A stretch of DNA of 64,000 nucleotides from SHZI01 sp031409515 (GTDB lineage: Bacteria > Pseudomonadota > Gammaproteobacteria > Steroidobacterales > GCA-2729495). The stretch spans positions 52,143-116,142 of the forward strand of contig JANNXJ010000050.1 in NCBI GenBank assembly GCA_031409515.1, read 5' to 3'. Below, in pieces: positions 1 through 6,782 of the stretch. Every line of letters begins with the position of its first letter. Within the stretch, counting starts at the first letter, position 1. Both the position numbers and the translations under genes were made by a program. The notes below the pieces were generated by a model. The model saw only the letters and a program-made list of their open reading frames with translations. It was not told where the DNA came from and made no database searches.

Positions 1-259
1 GCACAGGCGCGTCCGGACTGCTCCACTTCGGACCACCCACCGCCCCGAGCAAGACGGCATCTGCTGCCGCGCAAAGTTGGCGGGTGTCCGTCGGAAACGC
101 AGAGCCTGTTGCATCGATGGCAGCGCCGCCGATCAGTCCCTCGCGAAACTCAAACTTGTGTGAGTGCCTGGTCCCGATTGCTTGCAGGACCCGAACCGCT
201 TCCGCCGTGACTTCAGGTCCGATGCCATCGCCAGCCAGTACCCCGATCAGGGCTGCCAC
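1..259 (-). CDS. leuB: 3-isopropylmalate dehydrogenase, N-terminal part (cut by window edge)
   Basis: Oxidative decarboxylation of 3-isopropylmalate to the 2-oxoisocaproate precursor of leucine, NAD-dependent, cytosolic. Translating the minus strand from a GTG at 259 gives VAALIGVLAGDGIGPEV, the typical N-terminus of the isocitrate/isopropylmalate dehydrogenase family, followed further on by a segment ending LLGAVGGPKW, which is a LeuB hallmark. The frame stays open to base 1, so about 86 codons are present and the rest lies outside the window. The start overlaps the end of leuD by 13 bases, implying translational coupling. It is the last gene seen of the ilvE-leuCDB operon. The family assignment is firm; only the start codon (GTG) is inferred. 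Confidence 0.93.
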   Translation of the reverse strand, partial: MAALIGVLAGDGIGPEVTAEAVRVLQAIGTRHSHKFEFREGLIGGAAIDATGSAFPTDTRQLCAAADAVLLGAVGGPKWSSPDAPV

Positions 260-831
260 GAGCGCGCACCCTCGAAACGCGTGATGGCATCTGCGTGGTT
301 GAGCAGGTAGCCCAACTGGTCCACACCATTTATCAGGCAGTAACGGGAGAAGCCATCGATGGGAAAGGTAACGGTCCTCCCCTCTGGGAGTCGCAGTTCG
401 CAGGCGGCGACGTCCACTGTGACATCGGCACCTGGATTCTCGATCAGCCAGCCGTGGGTCGCCTTATCGACGATGACCGGCACAAGGCCGTTCTTCAGGG
501 AGTTACCGCGGAAGATATCTGCGATCTCGGTGCTGATCACGGCGCGGATGCCGAAATCGAGCAGTGCCCAGGGGGCGTGCTCCCGGGACGAACCGCAGCC
601 AAAGTTGTTGCCCGCCACCAGGATTCCGCAGCCGTCTGCTTCCGGGCGATTCAACAGGAAGTCTGGTTTTGGTTTCCCGGCGGAGTCGTAGCGCCAGTCC
701 GCAAAAAGGGCTTTACCCAAGCCCTTGCGGGTGGTGGTCGTCAGAAACCGGGCTGGAATGATCTGGTCGGTATCGATGTCCGACTGGGGAATGACCAGCG
801 TCCGCGACTGCACAAGATTTACTTTGTCCAT
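247..831 (-). CDS. leuD: 3-isopropylmalate dehydratase small subunit
   Basis: Small (swivel-domain) subunit of isopropylmalate isomerase, which with LeuC converts 2- to 3-isopropylmalate in leucine synthesis. The 194-residue length is close to the roughly 200 usual for gammaproteobacterial LeuD. The substrate-loop signature NNFGCGSSREHAPW lies at about residues 75-88 and the N-terminal DIDTDQIIPARF is typical of the family. It begins 11 bases after the leuC stop and its end overlaps the leuB start, so the three genes form one transcription unit. Nothing is missing or odd. The long frame on the opposite strand is a shadow of this gene. Confidence 0.97.
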   Translation of the reverse strand: MDKVNLVQSRTLVIPQSDIDTDQIIPARFLTTTTRKGLGKALFADWRYDSAGKPKPDFLLNRPEADGCGILVAGNNFGCGSSREHAPWALLDFGIRAVISTEIADIFRGNSLKNGLVPVIVDKATHGWLIENPGADVTVDVAACELRLPEGRTVTFPIDGFSRYCLINGVDQLGYLLNHADAITRFEGARSWQP

Positions 832-842
832 GGAACTCTTTC

Positions 843-2249
843 TTAATGGGCAATGAGGGGCCGGGGATCAGCGATCCGGCCTGCGACGGCGGACGCAGCG
901 GCGGTCAGTGGACTGGCCAGCACTGTCCGGGCACCGATGCCCTGGCGACCCTCGAAGTTTCGGTTACTTGTGCTGACACACAGCTGACCGCTTGCGGTCA
1001 GGTCGCCGTTCATGCCGATGCACATGGAGCAACCGGCTTCGCGCCACTCAGCGCCAGCGGCGGTAAAGACTTCGTGAAGTCCCTCGGCTTCGGCTGCGCG
1101 CTTGACCTGTTCAGAGCCGGGGACCACAAGCATACGCACCGACTTGGCTACCTTGCGGCCCCGCATGACGCTGGCAGCTTCACGCAGATCGGACAGGCGT
1201 GAGTTGGTGCAACTGCCGATGAAAACTACATCCACCGGCATCCCGAGCATCGGCTTGTTTTCTGCAACGCGCATGTACTCCAGCGCCTTACGGAAGCTGG
1301 CGTCCGTTGCGGTAGGGACCGGATCCCCGATGGGTATGACCATTCCCGGGTTGGTCCCGAAAGTGACCATGGGAGTCAGCAGATTGGCGTCAAGGGTGAC
1401 CTCCCGATCAAAAGTAGCATCCGGGTCTGACGGTAGTCGCCGCCAGCGGGCCACGGCGGCATCCCACGCGGAACCCTTGGGAGCCATGGGACGATTTCTC
1501 AGGTACTCGATAGTCGTGTCGTCGGGAGCAATCATGCCCGCCCTTGCGCCACCTTCTATGGACATATTGCAGACGGTCATCCGCTGTTCCATATTCAGGT
1601 TCTGAATGGCACTGCCGCGATACTCGATGACGTGGCCCGTGCCGCCGCCAACGCCGATTCTGCCGATGATGGCGAGGATGATGTCCTTGGCGGTTACGCC
1701 TGCACCGATCTTTCCATCGACAGTGATGGCCAGGGTTTTCGGCCGGCGCTGCAGCAGGCACTGGGAAGCCATTACGTGGCCGACTTCGGTGGTACCGATG
1801 CCAAACGCGAGAGTCCCGAATGCACCGTGTGTGCTCGTATGACTGTCGCCGCAGACAATGGTTTTTCCAGGCTGGGTTATTCCTAGTTCCGGGCCGATCA
1901 CATGCACGATGCCCCGCGCGTCGCTATCAAAGCCAAACAGTTCAACCCCGTACTCCCGGCAGTTTTCGATCATCATGCGAATCTGTGCGGCGGCCGCCGG
2001 CTCGGCGACAATGTCCAGGTCCTTCAGTGATGCAACCGGGACTGTTGGTGTCGAGTGATCGAGCGTTGCCAGCGTGAGGTCGGGGCGCCTCAGCTTCAGT
2101 CCCCTTGATCTGAGCACCGAGAACGCCTGGGGAGACGTCACTTCGTGGGTCAGATGCAGGTCGATGTAGAGCACCGCCGGCGTATCGGCGGTCTCTGGTA
2201 CAACGATGTGGTCATCCCAGATCTTCTGGAAAAGCGACTTGCCGGTCAT
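843..2249 (-). CDS. leuC: 3-isopropylmalate dehydratase large subunit
   Basis: Large, 4Fe-4S-containing subunit of isopropylmalate isomerase, an aconitase-family enzyme that acts as a LeuCD complex. The 468-residue length is normal. The three cluster-ligand cysteines are visible: C347 in the segment FIGSCTNSR, and C407 and C410 in AGCSMCIGMN. The aconitase motif GDSHTSTHGAFG is present at roughly residue 135. The ATG start is preceded by an AGGAA ribosome-binding site. It lies 47 bases downstream of ilvE and 11 bases upstream of leuD on the same strand. Expression is probably governed by the attenuator at 3,666-3,809. Confidence 0.98.
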   Translation of the reverse strand: MTGKSLFQKIWDDHIVVPETADTPAVLYIDLHLTHEVTSPQAFSVLRSRGLKLRRPDLTLATLDHSTPTVPVASLKDLDIVAEPAAAAQIRMMIENCREYGVELFGFDSDARGIVHVIGPELGITQPGKTIVCGDSHTSTHGAFGTLAFGIGTTEVGHVMASQCLLQRRPKTLAITVDGKIGAGVTAKDIILAIIGRIGVGGGTGHVIEYRGSAIQNLNMEQRMTVCNMSIEGGARAGMIAPDDTTIEYLRNRPMAPKGSAWDAAVARWRRLPSDPDATFDREVTLDANLLTPMVTFGTNPGMVIPIGDPVPTATDASFRKALEYMRVAENKPMLGMPVDVVFIGSCTNSRLSDLREAASVMRGRKVAKSVRMLVVPGSEQVKRAAEAEGLHEVFTAAGAEWREAGCSMCIGMNGDLTASGQLCVSTSNRNFEGRQGIGARTVLASPLTAAASAVAGRIADPRPLIAH

Positions 2250-2296
2250 TTAATCAGTTCCTGACAAAGCAGTTGATGAGAGTGGGTGGGTAACAG

Positions 2297-3256
2297 TCAC
2301 TGGCGACTGGCTATCTGTCCTTGGGCCGGGATACCCAGGGGTTCCAGCCAGTTCCATTTGTCGACTGTCTTGCCGCTGAACAGGCCGAAAAAGGCGTCCT
2401 GCAGCAGCTTGGTGATGGGCCCTCGGGAGCCGGCGCCGACCGTTAGCCTGTCCACGGAACGGACCGGCGTGATTTCTGCTGCTGTTCCAGTGAGGAATAT
2501 CTCGTCAGCGATGTACATCAATTCCCGTGGCAAGACCTGTTCCCGGACTTCTATGCCCAGATCACGAGCCAGCATGATGACGCTGTCCCGGGTGATACCG
2601 AGAAGAATTGACGCCGCAGCCGGCGGTGTAATGAGCACCCCATCCCGGACGAGGAACAGGTTCTCTCCCGCACCCTCGCTGACTGTACCGTCCGTTCCAA
2701 GCGCGATGCCTTCAGCAAAGCCCCGGTCCCTCGCCTCCCAGCCGACGAGGGTGCTCGACAGATAGTTGCCCCCCGCCTTGGCCAGGGCAGGTATCGTATT
2801 GGGCGCGACCCGTTGCCATGACGAGACGCAGACATCGACACCCTTCTCGAGGGCCTCCGGTCCGAGGTATGCGCCCCATTCCCAGGCGGCAATGGCCAGT
2901 TCCACCGGGTGGCCAGGTTTTGGCACAACGCCGACTTCACCAAAGCCCCGGTACGCGAGTGGGCGAATGTAGGCGCTCTTCAGGCCATTACGCAGGACGA
3001 CCTCTTTGCAGGCTGCATTGATTTCCCCGGCCGTCCAGGGGATCTCGATGCGATGGATCTTGGCTGAATCGAGCAACCGTCGCGTGTGTGCCTGCAACCG
3101 GAATACCATGGTGCCGGACGGCGTCGAGTAGGCCCTCACCCCCTCGAAAACCGAGGATCCATAGTGCAGGGCATGACTCAAGACGTGCACCGTGGCGCTG
3201 TGCCAGGGCACCAGTTTTCCGTTATGCCAGATCCATTCTGTCGTTTTGATGGCCAT
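2297..3256 (-). CDS. ilvE: branched-chain amino acid aminotransferase
   Basis: Fold-type IV PLP transaminase making the final step to Leu, Val and Ile from their 2-oxo acids. The 319 residues match the family length. The PLP lysine is K160 in the segment ALAKAGGNY, and the phosphate-side motif EGAGENLF follows at about residue 193. The N-terminal WHNGKLVPW and the HALHYGSSVFEG segment are characteristic of IlvE. The start is an ATG with AGAGGA upstream. It is the first full-length enzyme gene of the operon and lies 11 bases after the LeuA-tail ORF, so leader, LeuA tail, ilvE and leuCDB appear co-transcribed. Confidence 0.97.
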   Translation of the reverse strand: MAIKTTEWIWHNGKLVPWHSATVHVLSHALHYGSSVFEGVRAYSTPSGTMVFRLQAHTRRLLDSAKIHRIEIPWTAGEINAACKEVVLRNGLKSAYIRPLAYRGFGEVGVVPKPGHPVELAIAAWEWGAYLGPEALEKGVDVCVSSWQRVAPNTIPALAKAGGNYLSSTLVGWEARDRGFAEGIALGTDGTVSEGAGENLFLVRDGVLITPPAAASILLGITRDSVIMLARDLGIEVREQVLPRELMYIADEIFLTGTAAEITPVRSVDRLTVGAGSRGPITKLLQDAFFGLFSGKTVDKWNWLEPLGIPAQGQIASRQ

Positions 3257-3267
3257 TGGTAGTCCTC

Positions 3268-3480
3268 TTACAGGCGTACGACCTTATCGCCGGGAGAGCC
3301 GGCAACGGCGTGGCCAGCCGACCGGCTGGCCGACTTGCGGCAGACACGATTAATCACGTCCAGACAGGCGAGGGCGCCGGCTTCGACTAAGTCCGTGCTG
3401 ACACCAGGGCCCCGATGAGTCCGCCCATTATAGTCCACGGTTACCTCCACCTCTCCCTGGGCGTCTTCGTTCATGGTCAC
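3268..3480 (-). CDS. short protein resembling the C-terminal part of the LeuA regulatory domain
   Basis: This 70-residue frame resembles the last part of the allosteric (leucine-sensing) domain of 2-isopropylmalate synthase. The segment GEVEVTVDYNGRTHRGPGVS, then TDLVEAGALACLDVINR, follows the usual pattern of that domain. A normal LeuA has about 510 residues; here the catalytic part and the first half of the regulatory domain are absent. The frame is open back to a TGA near 3,518, so the GTG at 3,480 or the ATG at 3,474 is the likely start. It sits 11 bases before ilvE. It may be a decayed remnant of a leuA that once headed the operon, or a functional free-standing regulatory fragment. The similarity is clear, the status is not. 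Confidence 0.6.
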   Translation of the reverse strand: MTMNEDAQGEVEVTVDYNGRTHRGPGVSTDLVEAGALACLDVINRVCRKSASRSAGHAVAGSPGDKVVRL

Positions 3481-3599
3481 ACTGCGGACTTCAAGATTCT
3501 CCAGATCTCGGTCGCACGCTCACAGCGCGCAGCGACGCTCAGCTTTTCGCCCAGGGTGATTCTGCCGTCTGGGGCCTGCTGCGGAATGCTAACGGCCAT
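3477..3599 (-). CDS. small hypothetical ORF upstream of the LeuA-tail gene
   Basis: A 40-codon frame starting MAVSIPQQAPDGRITL, located after the attenuator and ending in a TGA that overlaps the GTG start of the LeuA-tail ORF. The sequence CCAGGAG precedes the ATG by only one base, which is closer than usual for a ribosome-binding site. I recognise no family. It may be translationally coupled to the next ORF, or be the N-terminal half of one ancestral protein separated from it by a frameshift near 3,510-3,520. Low confidence that it is expressed as such. Confidence 0.3.
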   Translation of the reverse strand: MAVSIPQQAPDGRITLGEKLSVAARCERATEIWRILKSAV

Positions 3600-3665
3600 A
3601 CTCCTGGAGGAAAAATGCTTGTGTGACACGTTCTCTGTCTGGTTGGGGCAACTGCCTCTCAGCCC

Positions 3666-3702
3666 AAAAAAAAGACCCCGTCACCTTGCCGATGCGGGGT
3701 CT
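3666..3702 (-). terminator. attenuator terminator hairpin of the ilvE-leu operon
   Basis: On the minus strand, 8-bp arms AGACCCCG (3,702-3,695) and CGGGGTCT (3,680-3,673) form a stem that can extend with CATC/GGTG, followed directly by eight T residues (3,673-3,666). This is a canonical intrinsic terminator, placed upstream of the operon genes and downstream of a Val/Leu-rich leader peptide, so it is read as an attenuator and not an end-of-operon terminator. The left arm shares bases with the proposed antiterminator stem. Confidence 0.85.
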
Positions 3703-3743
3703 CGTTGACTCGTTGGATAATCAGCCGGTCAGAGGCCCGCATC
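3691..3743 (-). promoter_or_regulatory. antiterminator stem of the leu attenuator
   Basis: On the minus strand, GATGCGGG at 3,743-3,736 is exactly complementary to CCCGCATC at 3,698-3,691, which is inside the left arm and loop of the terminator. The two pairings cannot coexist. The upstream strand lies in the last codons (Asp-Ala-Gly) of the leader peptide. A ribosome finishing at the stop codon (3,729) would cover it and permit termination. A ribosome stalled at the Leu-Val codons near 3,764-3,759 would leave it free to form the antiterminator. Direct base complementarity is seen; the mechanism is inferred from the classical attenuation model. Confidence 0.75.
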
Positions 3744-3809
3744 CCGTACCGATACCGGTACCAGATAATCCGGTGCCAGATCGGTTCCCACGGACAGGCG
3801 CAAAACCAC
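3729..3809 (-). CDS. leu/ilv operon leader peptide (Val/Leu-rich)
   Basis: A 26-codon frame beginning at GTG 3,809 with GGGGGG seven bases upstream as a ribosome-binding site. The peptide reads VVLRLSVGTDLAPDYLVPVS then VRDAGL, so 11 of 26 residues are Val or Leu and there is no Ile. An in-frame ATG at 3,863 would lengthen it to 44 codons, but that ATG falls at the expected transcription start. The peptide ends within the antiterminator strand, 27 bases before the terminator stem. This arrangement matches leader peptides that sense charged leucyl- and valyl-tRNA ahead of leu and ilv operons. Confidence 0.7.
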   Translation of the reverse strand: MVLRLSVGTDLAPDYLVPVSVRDAGL

Positions 3810-3868
3810 CGGAGTGCCCCCCAAGTTGGCCTGTAAGCGTGCTTTTGGGGAGGCGATTTCCATGGCAA

Positions 3869-3900
3869 ATCATAGTCAGGTACCCAGTCCGGCTTGTCAA
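3869..3900 (-). promoter_or_regulatory. candidate sigma70 promoter of the ilvE-leu operon
   Basis: On the minus strand a perfect -35 hexamer TTGACA occupies 3,900-3,895 and a good -10 hexamer TATGAT occupies 3,874-3,869. The spacing is 20 bases, longer than the optimal 17; GACTAT three bases further upstream would give a spacer of 17. Transcription would start near 3,862, just upstream of the leader peptide. The location is right for the leu operon. The remaining bases from 3,864 to 3,980 hold nothing else that I recognise apart from the ferredoxin ribosome-binding site. Confidence 0.5.
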
Positions 3901-3980
3901 CCGCCTTCCCCACGTCCCCATGCTATTCTCGCCACGCTTTGCGCCACCTGCGGCGCTGCGCTGATCTTCACTGGAAACGC

Positions 3981-4301
3981 ATGCCCCGAGTTATTTTTCA
4001 CGATGTGGACGGTCGACGGATCGAGGCCGATGTGAGCCCTGGCAGTACCGTAATGGAGGGCGCTCTGGACAACGGCGTTGCCGGTCTCCTGGCAGAGTGC
4101 GGGGGCGCCTGCGCCTGCGCCACCTGCCACGCTTACGTTGCAGAGGCCTGGCTGCCCCGACTCAAGCCCCTTGAAGACATGGAGGACGCCATGCTCGATT
4201 CGACCCTGGAGCGTCGTCCCACCAGTCGCCTGATGTGCCAGATTGAGCTGAATGCGGAGCTCGACGGGCTTGAGGTCTTCATCGCGCGAAACGAGTCCTG
4301 A
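3981..4301 (+). CDS. 2Fe-2S ferredoxin (adrenodoxin type)
   Basis: Small electron carrier, 106 residues, starting MPRVIFHDVDGRRIEADV. Cluster ligands C40, C46 and C49 fit C-x5-C-x2-C in the segment AECGGACACATCH, and the fourth is C86 in RLMCQIEL. This spacing marks the vertebrate/bacterial adrenodoxin-like group (putidaredoxin, Fdx), not plant-type ferredoxins. The ATG at 3,981 has GGAAA upstream; the longer frame from 3,894 runs into promoter-like sequence and is unlikely. It may serve a cytochrome P450 or a ring-hydroxylating enzyme, but no such partner is in the window. A ferredoxin-NADP reductase lies far away at 51,565. It is followed within 10 bases by the FAH-fold gene. Confidence 0.93.
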   Translation: MPRVIFHDVDGRRIEADVSPGSTVMEGALDNGVAGLLAECGGACACATCHAYVAEAWLPRLKPLEDMEDAMLDSTLERRPTSRLMCQIELNAELDGLEVFIARNES

Positions 4302-4310
4302 GGCGCGGCC

Positions 4311-5180
4311 GTGCGACTGGTAACCATCGATAGTCGAGAAGTGGGGGGGCGACCCGGTATCGGTCTGCCTTCTGGCGAAATCCTTGATCTGGCGGCCTCG
4401 CCGGCGGGACTGACTGCCGCCCAGTGGCGACCCCAGTCTGTCGTTAGTGTTCTGGCAGAAGGTGCGGAAGGGGCTGCGCGAGTGGCCCTGCTGATCGGTG
4501 AATGCGCAGCGGCTTCAGACGCGCAGCGCCAGCAGTGGAGGTCGACCGGCCGGTTACTGCCGGCAGCGGGCACCCGATTGATGGCGCCGATCCGCAGGCC
4601 TGGTCTGCTGCTCATGGTGAGCGATAGCGCTGCCGGCCCTTCGGCCTGCTACGTGAAGAACCCGAATTCCGCGACGGGACCTGACGCCGTTCTGGCCATG
4701 CCGGAGGGCGAACATCCCCACTTGTATCTCCTCGGGATGCTGGGGGTGGTGATTGGCCGCCCGCTGTTTCGGGTCACGGCTGGCCAGGCAGTCCGGGGAA
4801 TCGCCGCGCTGACACTGGTCGCAGACCTGGGTACCGAGCGACTGGGCAGTGGCCCTAACGGCGGCCGCACGGACGCCCGGCAGTTTCCCGGTGCCTGTGT
4901 GGTCGGTCCTGCTCTGGTCACCATTGACGAGTTTTCCCCCGGCGCAAACTGGGCGCTAACGGTGCGGATCAACGGCCGCGCTGTGGGCACTGGCGCGTCG
5001 GCCTTGAATCTTGAGCAGGCTGCGACCCTCGTTGCAGGGCTGTCCAGTCGCTACGCCTTTCGACCCGGCGATATCGTGGGCTTCCCCGGAGGCACCTCCG
5101 AAATTGAATTGCCTGCGAGCAGCCGCGTCTCCCTGAGTCTCGACGCAGCGCTGGAACTCGGGTTCGCGACCGGGGCCTGA
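4311..5180 (+). CDS. fumarylacetoacetate hydrolase-fold protein lacking metal-binding glutamates
   Basis: The 289 residues show the overall pattern of the FAH family (KNPNS, then MLGVVIG, then a beta-rich C-terminal part ending GDIVGFPGGTSEIEL). Active family members carry a YEVELAVVIG-like segment whose two glutamates bind the metal. Here the aligned positions (about 139-149) read YLLGMLGVVIG with no acidic residue; the later aspartate (D172, ADLGTERL) is kept. The enzyme is therefore either inactive or metal-independent. The start is GTG at 4,311, ten bases after the ferredoxin, and the gene is followed by an O-methyltransferase 23 bases later, suggesting a small operon. The fold call is good, the substrate unknown. 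Confidence 0.75.
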   Translation: MRLVTIDSREVGGRPGIGLPSGEILDLAASPAGLTAAQWRPQSVVSVLAEGAEGAARVALLIGECAAASDAQRQQWRSTGRLLPAAGTRLMAPIRRPGLLLMVSDSAAGPSACYVKNPNSATGPDAVLAMPEGEHPHLYLLGMLGVVIGRPLFRVTAGQAVRGIAALTLVADLGTERLGSGPNGGRTDARQFPGACVVGPALVTIDEFSPGANWALTVRINGRAVGTGASALNLEQAATLVAGLSSRYAFRPGDIVGFPGGTSEIELPASSRVSLSLDAALELGFATGA

Positions 5181-5203
5181 GGCTGAATCTGAGTCTGAGC
5201 ACC

Positions 5204-5872
5204 GTGTCCAGCCGTACACTCAATCTCGACGCCCGCCTCTACGAGTACCTCCAGAGAAATTCCCTCCGCGAAGCGGAGGTGCTCGCGCGCCTCCGGGCAG
5301 AAACCATGCGCCTGCCCATGGCCGTCATGCAGATCTCACCCGAGCAGGGCCAGTTTATGGCGCTGCTCATTCAGCTCCTGAGTGCCAGGCGTTGCCTGGA
5401 AGTTGGCACCTTCACTGGCTATAGCGCGCTGGCGTGCGCGCTCGCCTTGCCGCGAGATGGCGAACTGGTGGCCCTCGATATCAGTGAGGAGTGGACCGCT
5501 ATCGGCAGGCGCTACTGGGCTGAAGCGGGCGTCGGTGACCGGATACACCTGAAACTGGGCCCTGCCAGGGAATCGTTGCGGCAGCTTCGTCGGGATCGGG
5601 GCGACGGGACCTTCGACTTCATGTTCATTGACGCGGACAAGACTGGCTACGCGGACTATGTCGAACAGGGGTTCCACCTGGTTCGCTCCGGAGGGCTGAT
5701 CGCAATCGACAATGTCTTGTGGAGCGGCCTGGTGGCTGACCCGGCGGTAGCTGATGCAGATACAGCAGCCCTTCGGTCCCTTAACGAACAACTGCACCGT
5801 GATCCCCGCTTTGACCTCTCCATGGTTCCAATCGGGGACGGTCTCACGCTGCTGCGGAAGCGGTCCGCCTAG
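5204..5872 (+). CDS. class I SAM-dependent O-methyltransferase (caffeoyl-CoA OMT type)
   Basis: The 222-residue protein carries the SAM-binding motif EVGTFTGYSALACAL at residues 66-80, and the metal/catalytic segment FMFIDADKTGY at about 139-149. These are the signatures of the methyltransferase_3 family, whose members methylate catechol-type hydroxyls with a divalent metal. The start is GTG at 5,204. It forms the third gene of the ferredoxin, FAH-fold, OMT run and ends 5 bases from the convergent VOC gene. The natural substrate cannot be told from sequence. Confidence 0.9.
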   Translation: MSSRTLNLDARLYEYLQRNSLREAEVLARLRAETMRLPMAVMQISPEQGQFMALLIQLLSARRCLEVGTFTGYSALACALALPRDGELVALDISEEWTAIGRRYWAEAGVGDRIHLKLGPARESLRQLRRDRGDGTFDFMFIDADKTGYADYVEQGFHLVRSGGLIAIDNVLWSGLVADPAVADADTAALRSLNEQLHRDPRFDLSMVPIGDGLTLLRKRSA

Positions 5873-5877
5873 AAGAG

Positions 5878-6747
5878 TCAGGGCTGTTCGATGAGTTCCA
5901 GTAATTCGCCAGCTGCACCTCGGACACAGCGCACGCCGCGGGCACCAGCATAAGGCGGATCATCGTTGGGCCGGTCTGCCTTTCCGGACAGGGAAACGCT
6001 ACCGGCACCGTCTCGGGTAATAAAGCTGACCATGGCAATGCCTGCGGGAAGTTCCGTTTGGGTCGCTGGCAGCGGTAGTGCCTGCGGAGGCATCTCATCC
6101 GCCTCGATGTAACACCGATCCCGCAGGGGCAGGGCTGCGATCCGGAAGCGATGTTCCCGGGACAGGCCAAACTCGAGAGCCATGGTCTGCACCCGCGATT
6201 CCATCGCCGGCACCCTGGGCACGCCAAAGCTCTCGTAGAAGTAGTTCTGCATGCCGTCCAGCGATCGGCCGCCCACGATGACGATAAACGTGCGATCCAC
6301 GGCACACCGGGCCGGCGGGGAATCCAGCCCGGGCACCGGCTTCTTGAACTCGGTCAGATAGAGTATTTCCCCCCCAGGGCCGCGAATCTGCATGGCGCGG
6401 ATATCCGGACAGAAAGACAGGTCGAGGGGCGGAGCGACAATTTCGAAAGGTGAGTCCCGCAGTGTTTCAGCCAGCGGATCAACGCGATCGACGATGAGCT
6501 CGGCGGCCTGCCAGCCGTGGCGCCTGAAGGCGCGGTACCCCGGCTCGGTTGGTCGTTCGACGAAGCGAAAAACGAAGTCGGTGGCCGATTCCGGCGCCAT
6601 GAGTAGCGCCGGGGCGCCCGCCAGGCCTGCCATTCCCCAGAGCTCGGCCTGAGTTTGGGAAACAGGCTTCCGTCCAACGACCCGGTAGCCGAGAAAGCGG
6701 CTGTAAGCGGCCTCGGTAGCCGCCAGGGACGGCGTACGAACCGTCAC
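5878..6747 (-). CDS. VOC (glyoxalase-like) family protein, paralogue of 23125-24036
   Basis: About 289 residues containing two betaalphabetabetabeta (VOC) modules. The first begins near VTVRTPSLAATEAAYSRFLG, the second near FIVIVGGRSLDGMQNYFYES, and the end reads GELLELIEQP. The GTG at 6,747 is a likely start, but LGEIACVTVR continues the family pattern upstream, so translation may begin a few codons earlier, coupled to the CoA-transferase that ends at 6,783. Metal ligands typical of glyoxalase I are not obvious. The second VOC gene at 23,125-24,036 is clearly similar along its length. Function unknown; the context is CoA-dependent catabolism. Confidence 0.75.
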   Translation of the reverse strand: MTVRTPSLAATEAAYSRFLGYRVVGRKPVSQTQAELWGMAGLAGAPALLMAPESATDFVFRFVERPTEPGYRAFRRHGWQAAELIVDRVDPLAETLRDSPFEIVAPPLDLSFCPDIRAMQIRGPGGEILYLTEFKKPVPGLDSPPARCAVDRTFIVIVGGRSLDGMQNYFYESFGVPRVPAMESRVQTMALEFGLSREHRFRIAALPLRDRCYIEADEMPPQALPLPATQTELPAGIAMVSFITRDGAGSVSLSGKADRPNDDPPYAGARGVRCVRGAAGELLELIEQP

Positions 6748-6782
6748 GCAGGCTATCTCGCCAAGCCGGTTGCCGTCCGCCT

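Noticed and set aside
3810..3863. Longer 44-codon version of the leu leader peptide from ATG 3,863
   Set aside because: The ATG coincides with the predicted transcription start and has no good ribosome-binding site. GTG 3,809 has a G-run at the correct distance. It is kept only as an alternative.
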